The notes under the pieces were generated by a model. It was not told where the DNA came from. It was given only the letters and a program-made list of their open reading frames with translations, and searched no databases. From Terracoccus luteus (GTDB taxonomy: Bacteria > Actinomycetota > Actinomycetes > Actinomycetales > Dermatophilaceae): a stretch of DNA of 64,000 nt. The DNA is taken from contig NZ_RBXT01000001.1 in NCBI RefSeq assembly GCF_003635045.1, positions 2,480,001 through 2,544,000 on the forward strand, read 5' to 3'. The translations under genes were made by a program, and so were the position numbers. Shown here in pieces: positions 40,693 to 48,810 of this stretch; position 1 is the stretch's first letter, and every line of letters starts with the position of its first letter.

Positions 40693-41634
40693 TCAGGGGG
40701 TGGGGGGCGGGGTGAGGGCGCGGACGACGTTGCTCGGGGACGGGCGGCCGAGCTGCTGCGCCATCCAGACCGACGTGGCCACGAGGGCGTCGAGGTCGAC
40801 GCCGGTCCGCACCCCGGCTCCGGTGAGCGCCCAGACGAGGTCCTCGGTGGCGAGGTTGCCGGTCGCGGACTTCGCGTAGGGGCACCCGCCCAGCCCGCCG
40901 GCCGCGGCGTCGACGACGGTGACGCCGTCGCGCAGGGCCGCCATCGTGTTGGCGAGCGCCTGCCCGTACGTGTCGTGGAAGTGCACCGCCACCCGCTCGG
41001 GCCCGATCCCCCGGGCGTCCAGCGCCTCGAGCAGCCGGTGCACGTGCCCGGTCGTGCCGACGCCGATCGTGTCGCCGATGCTCAGCTGGTCGCAACCCAT
41101 GCCCATGAGGCGCTCTGCGACGTCGACGACCTGCCCGACCGGTACCGGCCCCTCCCACGGGTCGCCGAAGCACATCGACACGTAGGCGCGGACCCACCGA
41201 CCGGCATCCTTGGCCCGCGTCACGACGGGCTCGAACATCGCGTACTGCTCGCCGACCGACCGGTTGAGGTTCTTCTGCGCGAACGTCTCCGTCGCCGAGC
41301 CGAACACCGCGACCGCCTGCAGCCCCAGCGCCTCGGCGCGCTCGAGCCCGCGCAGGTTGGGCACGAGCGCGGGCCGCGCCCGCCCCACGCCGTCGGCGCC
41401 GAGGGCCTCGAGCACCTCCTCGGCGTCGCCCATCTGCGGCACCCAGCGCGCCGGCACGAACGACGTCGTCTCGATCGTCGACAGCCCCGCGGCCACGAGC
41501 CGCCGCACGAACTCGACCTTGACGGATGCCGGGACGACCGCCTTCTCGTTCTGCAGACCGTCGCGCGGGCCGACCTCGTAGATCGTCACCTCCGGGGGCA
41601 GCCCCGTCGCCGCCTCGACCTGTGGGAGTCGCAT
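40693..41634 (-). CDS. mvaB: Hydroxymethylglutaryl-CoA lyase
   Basis: 313 residues. It cleaves HMG-CoA to acetyl-CoA and acetoacetate at the end of leucine catabolism. DRE-TIM signature EVGPRDGLQNEKAVVPASVK, SFVPARWVPQMGDAEEVL, metal ligands in VHFHDTYGQALANTMAAL, and the catalytic-cysteine loop GGLGGCPYAKSATGNLATED. A CAGTAT -10 element lies 6 nt before the ATG. No liu/methylcrotonyl-CoA carboxylase genes are adjacent, so it may work with a distant operon. Confidence 0.93.
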   Translation of the reverse strand: MRLPQVEAATGLPPEVTIYEVGPRDGLQNEKAVVPASVKVEFVRRLVAAGLSTIETTSFVPARWVPQMGDAEEVLEALGADGVGRARPALVPNLRGLERAEALGLQAVAVFGSATETFAQKNLNRSVGEQYAMFEPVVTRAKDAGRWVRAYVSMCFGDPWEGPVPVGQVVDVAERLMGMGCDQLSIGDTIGVGTTGHVHRLLEALDARGIGPERVAVHFHDTYGQALANTMAALRDGVTVVDAAAGGLGGCPYAKSATGNLATEDLVWALTGAGVRTGVDLDALVATSVWMAQQLGRPSPSNVVRALTPPPTP

Positions 41635-41640
41635 CCGGTC

Positions 41641-41646
41641 ATACTG
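41641..41646 (-). promoter_or_regulatory. Leaderless -10 element of mvaB
   Basis: CAGTAT on the minus strand, 6 nt before the ATG; the divergent XPB gene starts 45 bp away on the other strand, so the two promoters share about 56 bp. Confidence 0.45.
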
Positions 41647-41690
41647 TCACCCGGAATACGTCGTACCACGGGCAGGGTTGAGGCAAGACG

Positions 41691-43343
41691 ATGAATGACG
41701 GACCCCTGATCGTGCAGAGCGACAAGACCCTCCTCCTCGAGGTCGACCACCCGAACGCCGAGACGGCGAGGCGGGCCATCGCCCCGTTCGCCGAGCTCGA
41801 GCGCGCCCCCGAGCACGTGCACACCTACCGCATCACCCCGCTCGGCCTCTGGAACGCGCGCGCCGCGGGCCACGACGCCGAGCAGGTCGTCGACGCGCTG
41901 CTCACCCACAGCCGCTACGCGGTACCGGGGGCACTGCTCGTCGACGTCGCCGAGACGATGGACCGCTACGGCCGGCTCACCCTCGAGAAGGAGGGCATCG
42001 CCGACTCCCCCGAGGGCACCCGGCTCGTGCTGCGCACGACCGACCGCCCCGTGCTCGAGGAGGTGCTGCGGCACAAGAAGATCAAGCCGCTCACCGGCGA
42101 CCGCATCGACGACCTCGCGGTGCTCGTGCACCCGAGCGAGCGCGGCACCCTCAAGCAGGAGCTGCTCAAGGTCGGCTGGCCGGCCGAGGACCTCGCCGGC
42201 TACGTCGACGGCGAGGCCCACCCCATCGACCTGCGCCAGGACGGCTGGCACCTGCGGCCCTACCAGCAGCAGGCGGTCGACGGGTTCTGGCACGGCGGCT
42301 CCGGCGTCGTCGTGCTCCCCTGCGGCGCCGGCAAGACCCTCGTCGGCGCCGGCGCGATGGCCTCGGCCAAGGCCACGACGCTCATCCTCGTCACCAACAC
42401 CGTGAGCGCCCGGCAGTGGAAGGACGAGCTGCTCAAGCGCACGACCCTGACCGAGGACGAGATCGGCGAGTACTCCGGCGCCCGCAAGGAGATCCGCCCG
42501 GTCACCATCGCCACCTACCAGGTGCTCACGACCCGCCGGAAGGGCACGTACACCCACCTCGACCTGCTCGACGCCAAGGACTGGGGCCTCGTCGTCTACG
42601 ACGAGGTGCACCTGCTGCCGGCGCCGATCTTCCGCATGACGGCCGACCTGCAGGCCCGCCGGCGCCTCGGCCTCACCGCGACGCTCGTGCGCGAGGACGG
42701 CCGCGAGGCCGACGTCTTCAGCCTCATCGGCCCGAAGCGCTTCGACGCGCCGTGGAAGGACATCGAGGCGCAGGGCTACATCGCGCCCGCCGACTGCGTC
42801 GAGGTGCGCGTCAGCCTGCCCAACGGCCAGCGCATGGCCTACGCGACGTCCGAGCCCGACGACCGCTACCGGCTCGCGAGCTGCACCGACGCGAAGCTGC
42901 CGGTCGTCGAGAAGCTCGCCTCCCGGCATCCGGGCGAGCCGACCCTCGTCATCGGCCAGTACCTCGACCAGCTGCACGAGGTGGCCGAGCGCCTCGGCGC
43001 CGACGTCATCACCGGAGAGACGACCGTCAAGGAGCGCCAGCGGCTCTACGACGCCTTCCGCACCGGTGAGATCAGCACCCTGGTCGTGAGCAAGGTCGCG
43101 AACTTCAGCATCGACCTGCCGGAGGCGAGCGTCGCCATCCAGATCAGCGGCACGTTCGGCTCGCGCCAGGAGGAGGCCCAGCGCCTCGGCCGCGTGCTGC
43201 GCCCCAAGGCCGACGGGCGCACCGCGCACTTCTACACCGTCGTCAGCCGCGACACGGTCGACGCCGACTTCGCCGCCCACCGGCAGCGCTTCCTCGCCGA
43301 GCAGGGCTACGCCTACCGCATCATGGATGCCGACGACCTCTGA
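41691..43343 (+). CDS. DNA repair helicase XPB
   Basis: 550 residues. An N-terminal damage-recognition-like domain (FAELERAPEHVHTYRITPLG) is followed by a superfamily 2 helicase: Q-like DLRQDGWHLRPYQQQAVDGF, Walker A CGAGKTLVGAGAMA (K215), Walker B VVYDEVHLLPAPIF (DEVH at D304), motif III GLTATLVREDGR (the RED motif of XPB), and motif VI SRQEEAQRLGRVLRPKADG. This is the bacterial XPB-like 3'-5' helicase found in actinobacteria, linked to repair. Divergent from mvaB. Its presumed partner protein is at 36657. Confidence 0.95.
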   Translation: MNDGPLIVQSDKTLLLEVDHPNAETARRAIAPFAELERAPEHVHTYRITPLGLWNARAAGHDAEQVVDALLTHSRYAVPGALLVDVAETMDRYGRLTLEKEGIADSPEGTRLVLRTTDRPVLEEVLRHKKIKPLTGDRIDDLAVLVHPSERGTLKQELLKVGWPAEDLAGYVDGEAHPIDLRQDGWHLRPYQQQAVDGFWHGGSGVVVLPCGAGKTLVGAGAMASAKATTLILVTNTVSARQWKDELLKRTTLTEDEIGEYSGARKEIRPVTIATYQVLTTRRKGTYTHLDLLDAKDWGLVVYDEVHLLPAPIFRMTADLQARRRLGLTATLVREDGREADVFSLIGPKRFDAPWKDIEAQGYIAPADCVEVRVSLPNGQRMAYATSEPDDRYRLASCTDAKLPVVEKLASRHPGEPTLVIGQYLDQLHEVAERLGADVITGETTVKERQRLYDAFRTGEISTLVVSKVANFSIDLPEASVAIQISGTFGSRQEEAQRLGRVLRPKADGRTAHFYTVVSRDTVDADFAAHRQRFLAEQGYAYRIMDADDL

Positions 43344-43564
43344 CCGCGCGGCCGTGACCCCGGGCGCCTCCCGAGGGCGCGCCGGGAGCCGTCGGGACCA
43401 CCTCATCCTGCGCTCTGGCGACCCTGCGTAGCAGGGGCCCCACCCGCGGCGCGGCACTCTTGCCGCAACCGGACGAACGGGTGTAGTCCCGACTCGGGCG
43501 AGGTGTCCGTCCTGCCCCGCCCAGCGACAGGTCCTGCAGTGCCACCTCGTCTCGGGAGCCCCAC

Positions 43565-44449
43565 ATGAACACACGTCTCGTCACCGTGCTCGCCGCCGCC
43601 GCCCTGGCCGGCACCCCGCTCGTCGTCACCGGGGCGACCCCGTCGGCGACACCCACCTCGAGCCCGCAGGCCCAGCAGCACCGCGACGCGCGCGAGAGGG
43701 TGGCCCGGTCGACCTCGCCGACGTGGAAGGTCTTCTCGACCACGGTCGGGCGGGGGACTGCCATCACCGTCTCGACCGGCGGCAACATCACCTCCTACCT
43801 CTCACCGAACCAGACCGGCGCGAAGTACGAGCACATCGGAGTGGGGACGGTCGGCGAGGGCTACGTCCTGTGCTACTCGGGGCTCAGCGGCAGCGCCTAC
43901 GACCTCGGCGACCTGGCCTCGGGGTTCGCGGCCCCGACCACGACCTCGAACGCGGTCACCCGCCGCACGAGCGACAACCGCATCGAGCTCACGCAGTCGT
44001 ATGCCTTCACGGTGGGCTCGAACACGAACGTCTCGAACCTCCTCGTGACGATGAAGCTGCGCAACCTCACGGCCAGCCCGATCTCCGGTGTCGTGCTGCG
44101 TCGGCAGGTCGACTTCGACATCGACACCGGTGGCCCGCAGGGCTGGGCGGGCTTCCTCAGCAACCACGCGCGCACCAAGGCGACGGTCAGCGCCTTCCAC
44201 GACCCGGTCGAGGCCCCGGCGGGGGCGGAGGCGCACGGCATCACGCTCGGGAGCCAGACGACACCCGGCCCCTTCGAGACCCTCGTGACCCAGGACATCC
44301 TCGACCCCGGCTGCGCGCCCGCCCAGGCCCCGCAGAGCCCCGACTACTTCGTCTCGCGCGGCGACTACGGCGACTCGATCTCGTACGCCGTGGGCACGAT
44401 CAAGCCGGGGGCGACCAAGACGGCGGCGGTGCGCTACTACCGTTTCTGA
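43565..44449 (+). CDS. Secreted protein of unknown function
   Basis: 294 residues with a clear signal peptide (LVTVLAAAALAGTPLVVTGA) and a short Thr/Pro/Gln-rich linker. The mature part is beta-rich (GRGTAITVSTGGNITSYLS; NLLVTMKLRNLTASPISGVV) with two cysteines (VLCYSGLSG and LDPGCAPAQ) that could pair. I recognise no domain. It precedes an OmpR-type response regulator, sensor kinase and HtrA-like protease by 50 bp, so it could be part of, or a client of, that envelope-stress unit. The 221 bp upstream contains no recognisable feature. Confidence 0.75.
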   Translation: MNTRLVTVLAAAALAGTPLVVTGATPSATPTSSPQAQQHRDARERVARSTSPTWKVFSTTVGRGTAITVSTGGNITSYLSPNQTGAKYEHIGVGTVGEGYVLCYSGLSGSAYDLGDLASGFAAPTTTSNAVTRRTSDNRIELTQSYAFTVGSNTNVSNLLVTMKLRNLTASPISGVVLRRQVDFDIDTGGPQGWAGFLSNHARTKATVSAFHDPVEAPAGAEAHGITLGSQTTPGPFETLVTQDILDPGCAPAQAPQSPDYFVSRGDYGDSISYAVGTIKPGATKTAAVRYYRF

Positions 44450-44463
44450 TCGGTCGCGCCCGT

Positions 44464-44481
44464 TCCCAGCGAACTCCCAGC
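44464..44481 (+). promoter_or_regulatory. Tandem TCCCAGC direct repeats before the response regulator
   Basis: TCCCAGC occurs at 44464-44470 and 44475-44481, 11 bp apart, the spacing expected for two OmpR-type subunits on one DNA face. It lies 19 bp before the GTG start of the regulator gene. Autoregulation is inferred. Confidence 0.5.
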
Positions 44482-44499
44482 CAGTACCCCGACACTGAA

Positions 44500-45219
44500 G
44501 TGGTGGAGACCCAGACGCCTGAGGCCAGACTGCTCGTCGTCGAGGACGAGCCCAACATCCGTGAGCTGCTCGCCACCTCGCTTCGTTTCGCAGGGTTCGA
44601 GGTGGACACCGCCGGTGACGGCACCACCGCGTTGGCCATGGCCGCCGAGCGCGACCCCGACCTCGTCGTGCTCGACGTCATGCTCCCCGACGTCGACGGC
44701 TTCGAGGTGACCCGGCGGCTGCGCGACCGAGGTCGCAAGCAGCCGATCGTCTTCGTCACCGCGCGTGACGCGACGGGCGACAAGATCCAGGGCCTGACGG
44801 TGGGCGGCGACGACTACGTCACCAAGCCGTTCAGCCTCGAGGAGGTCATCGCCCGCATCCGGGCCGTGCTGCGCCGCACCCGCGGGGCGGCCGAGGACGA
44901 TGGCTCGACGCTGCGCTTCCACGACCTCGAGCTCAACGAGGACAGCCACGAGGTGCGCCGCGGCGGGCGAGTCATCGACCTGTCCCCCACCGAGTTCAAG
45001 CTGCTGCGCTACCTGCTGCTCAACCCCAACCGGGTGCTGTCGAAGCTGCAGATCCTCGACCACGTGTGGGACTACGACTTCCGCGGCGAGTCCGGCATCG
45101 TCGAGTCGTACATCTCCTACCTGCGCCGCAAGATCGACGCCGACGGGCCTTCGCTGATCCACACCAAGCGCGGTGTCGGCTACGTTCTGCGGGTGCCCCC
45201 CGAGTCCGTCTCCGCATGA
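44500..45219 (+). CDS. OmpR/PhoB-family response regulator
   Basis: 239 residues. Receiver domain LLVVEDEPNIRELLATSLRF with phospho-acceptor D59 (VVLDVMLPDVDGFE), conserved Lys in DDYVTKPFSLEEVI, and winged HTH LSPTEFKLLRYLLLNPNRVL with RKIDADGPSLIHTKRGVGYV. Most similar in layout to the MprA/TrcR/CseB group. GTG at 44500 or 44503. It is followed 8 bp later by the sensor kinase and then an HtrA-type protease, an arrangement resembling mycobacterial mprA-mprB-pepD, which responds to envelope stress. Confidence 0.93.
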   Translation: MVETQTPEARLLVVEDEPNIRELLATSLRFAGFEVDTAGDGTTALAMAAERDPDLVVLDVMLPDVDGFEVTRRLRDRGRKQPIVFVTARDATGDKIQGLTVGGDDYVTKPFSLEEVIARIRAVLRRTRGAAEDDGSTLRFHDLELNEDSHEVRRGGRVIDLSPTEFKLLRYLLLNPNRVLSKLQILDHVWDYDFRGESGIVESYISYLRRKIDADGPSLIHTKRGVGYVLRVPPESVSA

Positions 45220-45226
45220 CCGGCGC

Positions 45227-46735
45227 GTGCTGACCGACGCGGTGCGCCGGCGGCTGCGCCGGCTGCGGGCCCTGCCACTGCGCTGGCGCCTGCTGCTCGT
45301 CAGCCTCGGCCTCGTGCTCGTCTCCCTCGTCGCGACGATCGCGCTCGTCAGCGCGCTGCTCAACCGCTACCTGCTCAACCAGGCCGAGCAGGAGCTGCGC
45401 CTGTACGGCGCGAGCATCGCCGACCTGCAGAGCGAGCTGCTCGAGAGCGGCGGGTCGCCGTTCCCCAACGGCTTCACCCTGCGGTTCATCGGCCCCACCG
45501 GTCGCCAGACCTTCGTGCTCAACGCCGCCACGGAGCCGCACCGGCAGGCGGCCGTGCCGAACCTCAGGCCCACCGACCCGCTCGTCACCGAGGGACGCGT
45601 CTTCACCATCGGCTCGGTCGGTGACCCCGACGTCGACTGGCTCGCCCTCGCGCAGCCGAACAGCGAGCGCACCGGCACCTACGTGCTCGCCCTCCCGCTG
45701 CGCTCGTTGCACAACACCGTCGACCAGTTCGTCTGGTACTCGAGCGGGATCGGCGCCCTCGCCCTGCTCGCCTGCGGCGGTCTCGGCTGGTTCCTCGTGC
45801 GCCGCACCTTCCGCCCCCTCACCCGCATCGAGGACACCGCCGCCGCCATCGCCGGCGGCGACCTCACCCAGCGCGTCGACGTGCCGCCCACCCACGACGA
45901 GGTGGCCTCGCTGTCGCGCTCGCTCAACGCCATGCTCACCCGCATCGAGCGCAGCTTCGCGGTGCGCGAGGCCAACGAGGCGAAGATGCGCCGCTTCATC
46001 GCCGACGCCTCGCACGAGCTGCGCACCCCGCTCGCCGCGGTCACCGGGTACGCCGAGCTCTACCGCCAGGGCGCCCTGCCCAACGCGGATGCCGTGTCGG
46101 GCGCCATGGGGCGCATCGAGAGCGAGGGCCACCGTATGAGCGGCCTCGTCGAGGACCTCCTCGCCCTCGCGCGCCTCGACAGCGAGCGACCGCTCGAGCT
46201 GCAGACGGTCGACCTCGCGGTGCTCGCCGCCGACGCGGCGCAGGACGCCCGCACCATCAATCCCGACCGGGCCTTCACGGCATCCGGCATCACCGGCCCG
46301 ATCCAGCCCACCGAGCTCGTCGCCGACGAGCGACAGCTGCGTCAGGTCGTCACCAACCTCGTCACGAACGCGCGCGTGCACACCCCGGCGGGCACCCCGG
46401 TCGAGATCCTCGTCGGGCGCGTCAACCCGGCCCGGGGCGGGCGCGCGGCGCGGGTCGCGCTGCACGTGCGCGACCACGGACACGGCATCCCCGAGTCCGA
46501 GCGTGGCAACGTCTTCGAGCGCTTTTACCGGGCCGACTGGTCACGAAGCCGTGAGCACGGCGGCGGCAACGGGCTCGGCCTCGCCATCGTGCACGCCATC
46601 GTCACCGCCCACGGCGGCACCGTCCGGGTCGACGAAACCCTCTCGGGCGGAGCGACGTTCATCGTCGAGCTGCCGTGCGAGCCTCCCGCGGGCGACACCG
46701 GCCGGACCCTTCCGGATCGCACAGCCAATTCCTAG
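45227..46735 (+). CDS. Two-component sensor histidine kinase
   Basis: 502 residues from GTG 45227. Two membrane helices (LLLVSLGLVLVSLVATIALV and YSSGIGALALLACGGLGWFL) enclose an extracytoplasmic domain of about 130 residues (ELRLYGASIADLQSELLES onward). HAMP follows (FRPLTRIEDTAAAIAGGDLT), then the dimerisation helix with phospho-acceptor H263 (DASHELRTPLAAVTGYAEL), and ATPase boxes N (VVTNLVTNARVHTPAG), G1 (RDHGHGIP) and G2 (NGLGLAIVHAI). Cognate of the adjacent regulator. The extracellular domain is the likely sensor. Confidence 0.93.
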   Translation: MLTDAVRRRLRRLRALPLRWRLLLVSLGLVLVSLVATIALVSALLNRYLLNQAEQELRLYGASIADLQSELLESGGSPFPNGFTLRFIGPTGRQTFVLNAATEPHRQAAVPNLRPTDPLVTEGRVFTIGSVGDPDVDWLALAQPNSERTGTYVLALPLRSLHNTVDQFVWYSSGIGALALLACGGLGWFLVRRTFRPLTRIEDTAAAIAGGDLTQRVDVPPTHDEVASLSRSLNAMLTRIERSFAVREANEAKMRRFIADASHELRTPLAAVTGYAELYRQGALPNADAVSGAMGRIESEGHRMSGLVEDLLALARLDSERPLELQTVDLAVLAADAAQDARTINPDRAFTASGITGPIQPTELVADERQLRQVVTNLVTNARVHTPAGTPVEILVGRVNPARGGRAARVALHVRDHGHGIPESERGNVFERFYRADWSRSREHGGGNGLGLAIVHAIVTAHGGTVRVDETLSGGATFIVELPCEPPAGDTGRTLPDRTANS

Positions 46736-46801
46736 GAAGGCCATACCGGTCACCCAATCTGTTCCGGTCAACTGGTTACAACGGACCACAGAGGAGGAGC
46801 C

Positions 46802-48148
46802 ATGACCATGGCACCGGACAACACGCAGCAGATCCCGCAGCCGTCGCAGCCGTCGCAGTACTGGGACGTCGCGCCCGACGGCACGACCACCCCGGGCCCC
46901 GTCGGCACCGGCGCGACGGGCTCCCCGCAGGGCGGCTCACCGCAGGGCGGCTACCCGCCGGCGCCCCCGCAGGGCCCGACCGGCGGTCGCTCGAAGGGCC
47001 GTGGGCGCGGTGTGCTCGGCACGGCCGGCGTGGCCCTGCTCGCGGCGGTGCTCGCCAGCGGTGGGACGTACGCCCTCACCCACGGCGACGACACCACCCT
47101 CGCCTCGCAGACGAGCTCGTCGACGACGCAGGGCGGCGGCACCACCTCCCCCACGGTCGTGCAGGGCAGCGCCACCGCGCCCGACTGGGCCGCCGTCGCC
47201 AAGGCCGTGTCGCCGAGCGTCGTCTCCATCGTCGTGCAGACCCAGCAGGGCTCGGGCGCCGGGTCGGGCGTCGTCTACGACGACCAGGGCCACATCCTGA
47301 CGAACAACCACGTCGTCGGCGACGCCACGGGCAACGGGGCCATCCAGGTCACCCTCGCCGACGGCCGCACGTACGACGCGACCATCGTCGGCACCGACCC
47401 GTCGACCGACCTCGCCATCATCAAGCTGACGAACGGACCCGCCGACCTCACCCCCATCACGCTGGGCGACTCCGACAACCTCACCGTCGGCGCGCCCGTC
47501 ATGGCGGTCGGCAACCCCCTCGGCCTGTCGGGCACGGTCACGACCGGCATCGTCTCCGCCCTCGACCGCCCGGTCAGCACGGGCAGCAGCGAGCAGTCGC
47601 CGTTCGGCAACCAGGCGTCCGGCGACACCGTCGTCACCAACGCCATCCAGACCTCGGCGGCCATCAACCCCGGCAACTCCGGTGGCGCGCTCGTCAACGC
47701 CAAGGGTGAGCTCGTCGGCATCAACAGCTCGATCGCCTCGCTCGGCGGCAGCAGCGGCGGCAGCCAGAGCGGCAACATCGGCATCGGCTTCGCCATCCCC
47801 GTCAAGGAGGCCAAGTCGATCGCCGACCAGCTCATCAAGACGGGCAAGGCCGAGCACGCCTTCCTCGGCGTGAGCACGACCGACACGACGGTCAGCGTCG
47901 GTGGGGCCAAGCGGGCCGGTGCCCAGGTCGCGGCCGTCACGAGCGGTACCCCGGCCGCCTCGGCCGGCGTCCGCAAGGGCGACGTCATCACCGAGGTCGA
48001 CGGTCAGCCGGTCGACTCCGCGACCGCCCTCGTCGCCCAGGTGCGCGAGATGAGCGCGGGCGACAAGGTCAAGCTCACCGTCGTCCGCGGCGGCGCGGCG
48101 CAGACGATCGAGGTCACCCTCGCGGTCAAGCCCGACGCGACGAGCTGA
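46802..48148 (+). CDS. HtrA/PepD-like membrane-anchored serine protease with PDZ domain
   Basis: 448 residues. A 70-residue Pro/Gln/Gly-rich cytoplasmic tail, one membrane anchor (GVLGTAGVALLAAVLASGG), a linker, then a trypsin-like domain with catalytic triad H170 (NNHVVGD), D203 (STDLAII) and S293 (NPGNSGGAL), and a C-terminal PDZ domain (AQVAAVTSGTPAASAGVRKG; VKLTVVRGGAAQTIEVTL). Known role: degradation or refolding of damaged extracytoplasmic proteins. Downstream of the kinase by 66 bp with SD GAGGAGG, and likely a target of that two-component system. Ends at a strong hairpin. Confidence 0.94.
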   Translation: MTMAPDNTQQIPQPSQPSQYWDVAPDGTTTPGPVGTGATGSPQGGSPQGGYPPAPPQGPTGGRSKGRGRGVLGTAGVALLAAVLASGGTYALTHGDDTTLASQTSSSTTQGGGTTSPTVVQGSATAPDWAAVAKAVSPSVVSIVVQTQQGSGAGSGVVYDDQGHILTNNHVVGDATGNGAIQVTLADGRTYDATIVGTDPSTDLAIIKLTNGPADLTPITLGDSDNLTVGAPVMAVGNPLGLSGTVTTGIVSALDRPVSTGSSEQSPFGNQASGDTVVTNAIQTSAAINPGNSGGALVNAKGELVGINSSIASLGGSSGGSQSGNIGIGFAIPVKEAKSIADQLIKTGKAEHAFLGVSTTDTTVSVGGAKRAGAQVAAVTSGTPAASAGVRKGDVITEVDGQPVDSATALVAQVREMSAGDKVKLTVVRGGAAQTIEVTLAVKPDATS

Positions 48149-48177
48149 CCACCAGCCGACCCAACCCTGCACGACCG

Positions 48178-48208
48178 GGAGGGCACCGCCGACGAGGCGG
48201 TGCCCTCC
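48178..48208. terminator. Hairpin after the HtrA-like gene
   Basis: GGAGGGCACCGCC (48178-48190) and GGCGGTGCCCTCC (48196-48208) are perfect 13-bp arms around GACGA, followed by TCGTGTCTCCCGTG. It lies 30 bp after the protease stop and 56 bp before the end of the convergent acetyltransferase gene. Confidence 0.85.
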
Positions 48209-48263
48209 TCGTGTCTCCCGTGTCTCCCGTGCCTCTCCGTCGGAGCCCGGGGCCGGATGCCGG

Positions 48264-48776
48264 TCAGCCGAGCTCGAGGGTCAGCCGCCCGTCGCCGCAG
48301 GCGGGGTCGGCCCGCCAGCCGTTGCGTACGAGCAGGCTTCGCGCCTCGACCTGCTCGTCGCGCACGACCGCCCGCACCTGTCGCGCACCCCACACCCGGG
48401 CGACCTCCTCGGCGCTGGCGAGAAGCCCCGGCGCGACGCCGGTGCCACGTTCGGCCGGGCGCACGTAGAGGTGGCGCAGCTCGGCCGAGCGGCCGCGGTC
48501 GCTCCCGCGCTGACGCAGCAGGCCGACGCAGCCGACGAGCGGTCCGTCCTCGCCACCGCGCCGGGCGACGACGAAGACCCCGGTGGGTGGGGCGAGGTCG
48601 TCGCGGCGCAGGCGGTCCCACCCGTCCTCGAGCTCGTCGGGCGAGGGCGACGCACCCTCCCCCGCGGCCCGCTCCAGAAGCTCGACGACGAGCCGGCGCA
48701 GCAGGGCCTCCGAGGCCGGGTCCGTCACGTCACCGAGCTCGATGAGCCAACGGTCCTGTCCCGCAGCGTCGCTCAC
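48264..48776 (-). CDS. GNAT-family N-acetyltransferase
   Basis: 170 residues from GTG 48776. Core motif RHLYVRPAERGTGVAPGLLA is the acetyl-CoA loop; preceding GVFVVARRGGEDGPLVGCVG and following VRAVVRDEQVEARSLLVRNG complete the fold. It is of the ordinary small-molecule GNAT class, without clues to substrate. Located just downstream of aminopeptidase N on the same strand (34 bp gap), so probably co-transcribed with it. Confidence 0.83.
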   Translation of the reverse strand: MSDAAGQDRWLIELGDVTDPASEALLRRLVVELLERAAGEGASPSPDELEDGWDRLRRDDLAPPTGVFVVARRGGEDGPLVGCVGLLRQRGSDRGRSAELRHLYVRPAERGTGVAPGLLASAEEVARVWGARQVRAVVRDEQVEARSLLVRNGWRADPACGDGRLTLELG

Positions 48777-48810
48777 GACGGGCGCCTCGTCGCCGGTGGT
48801 CCGCCCCGGC

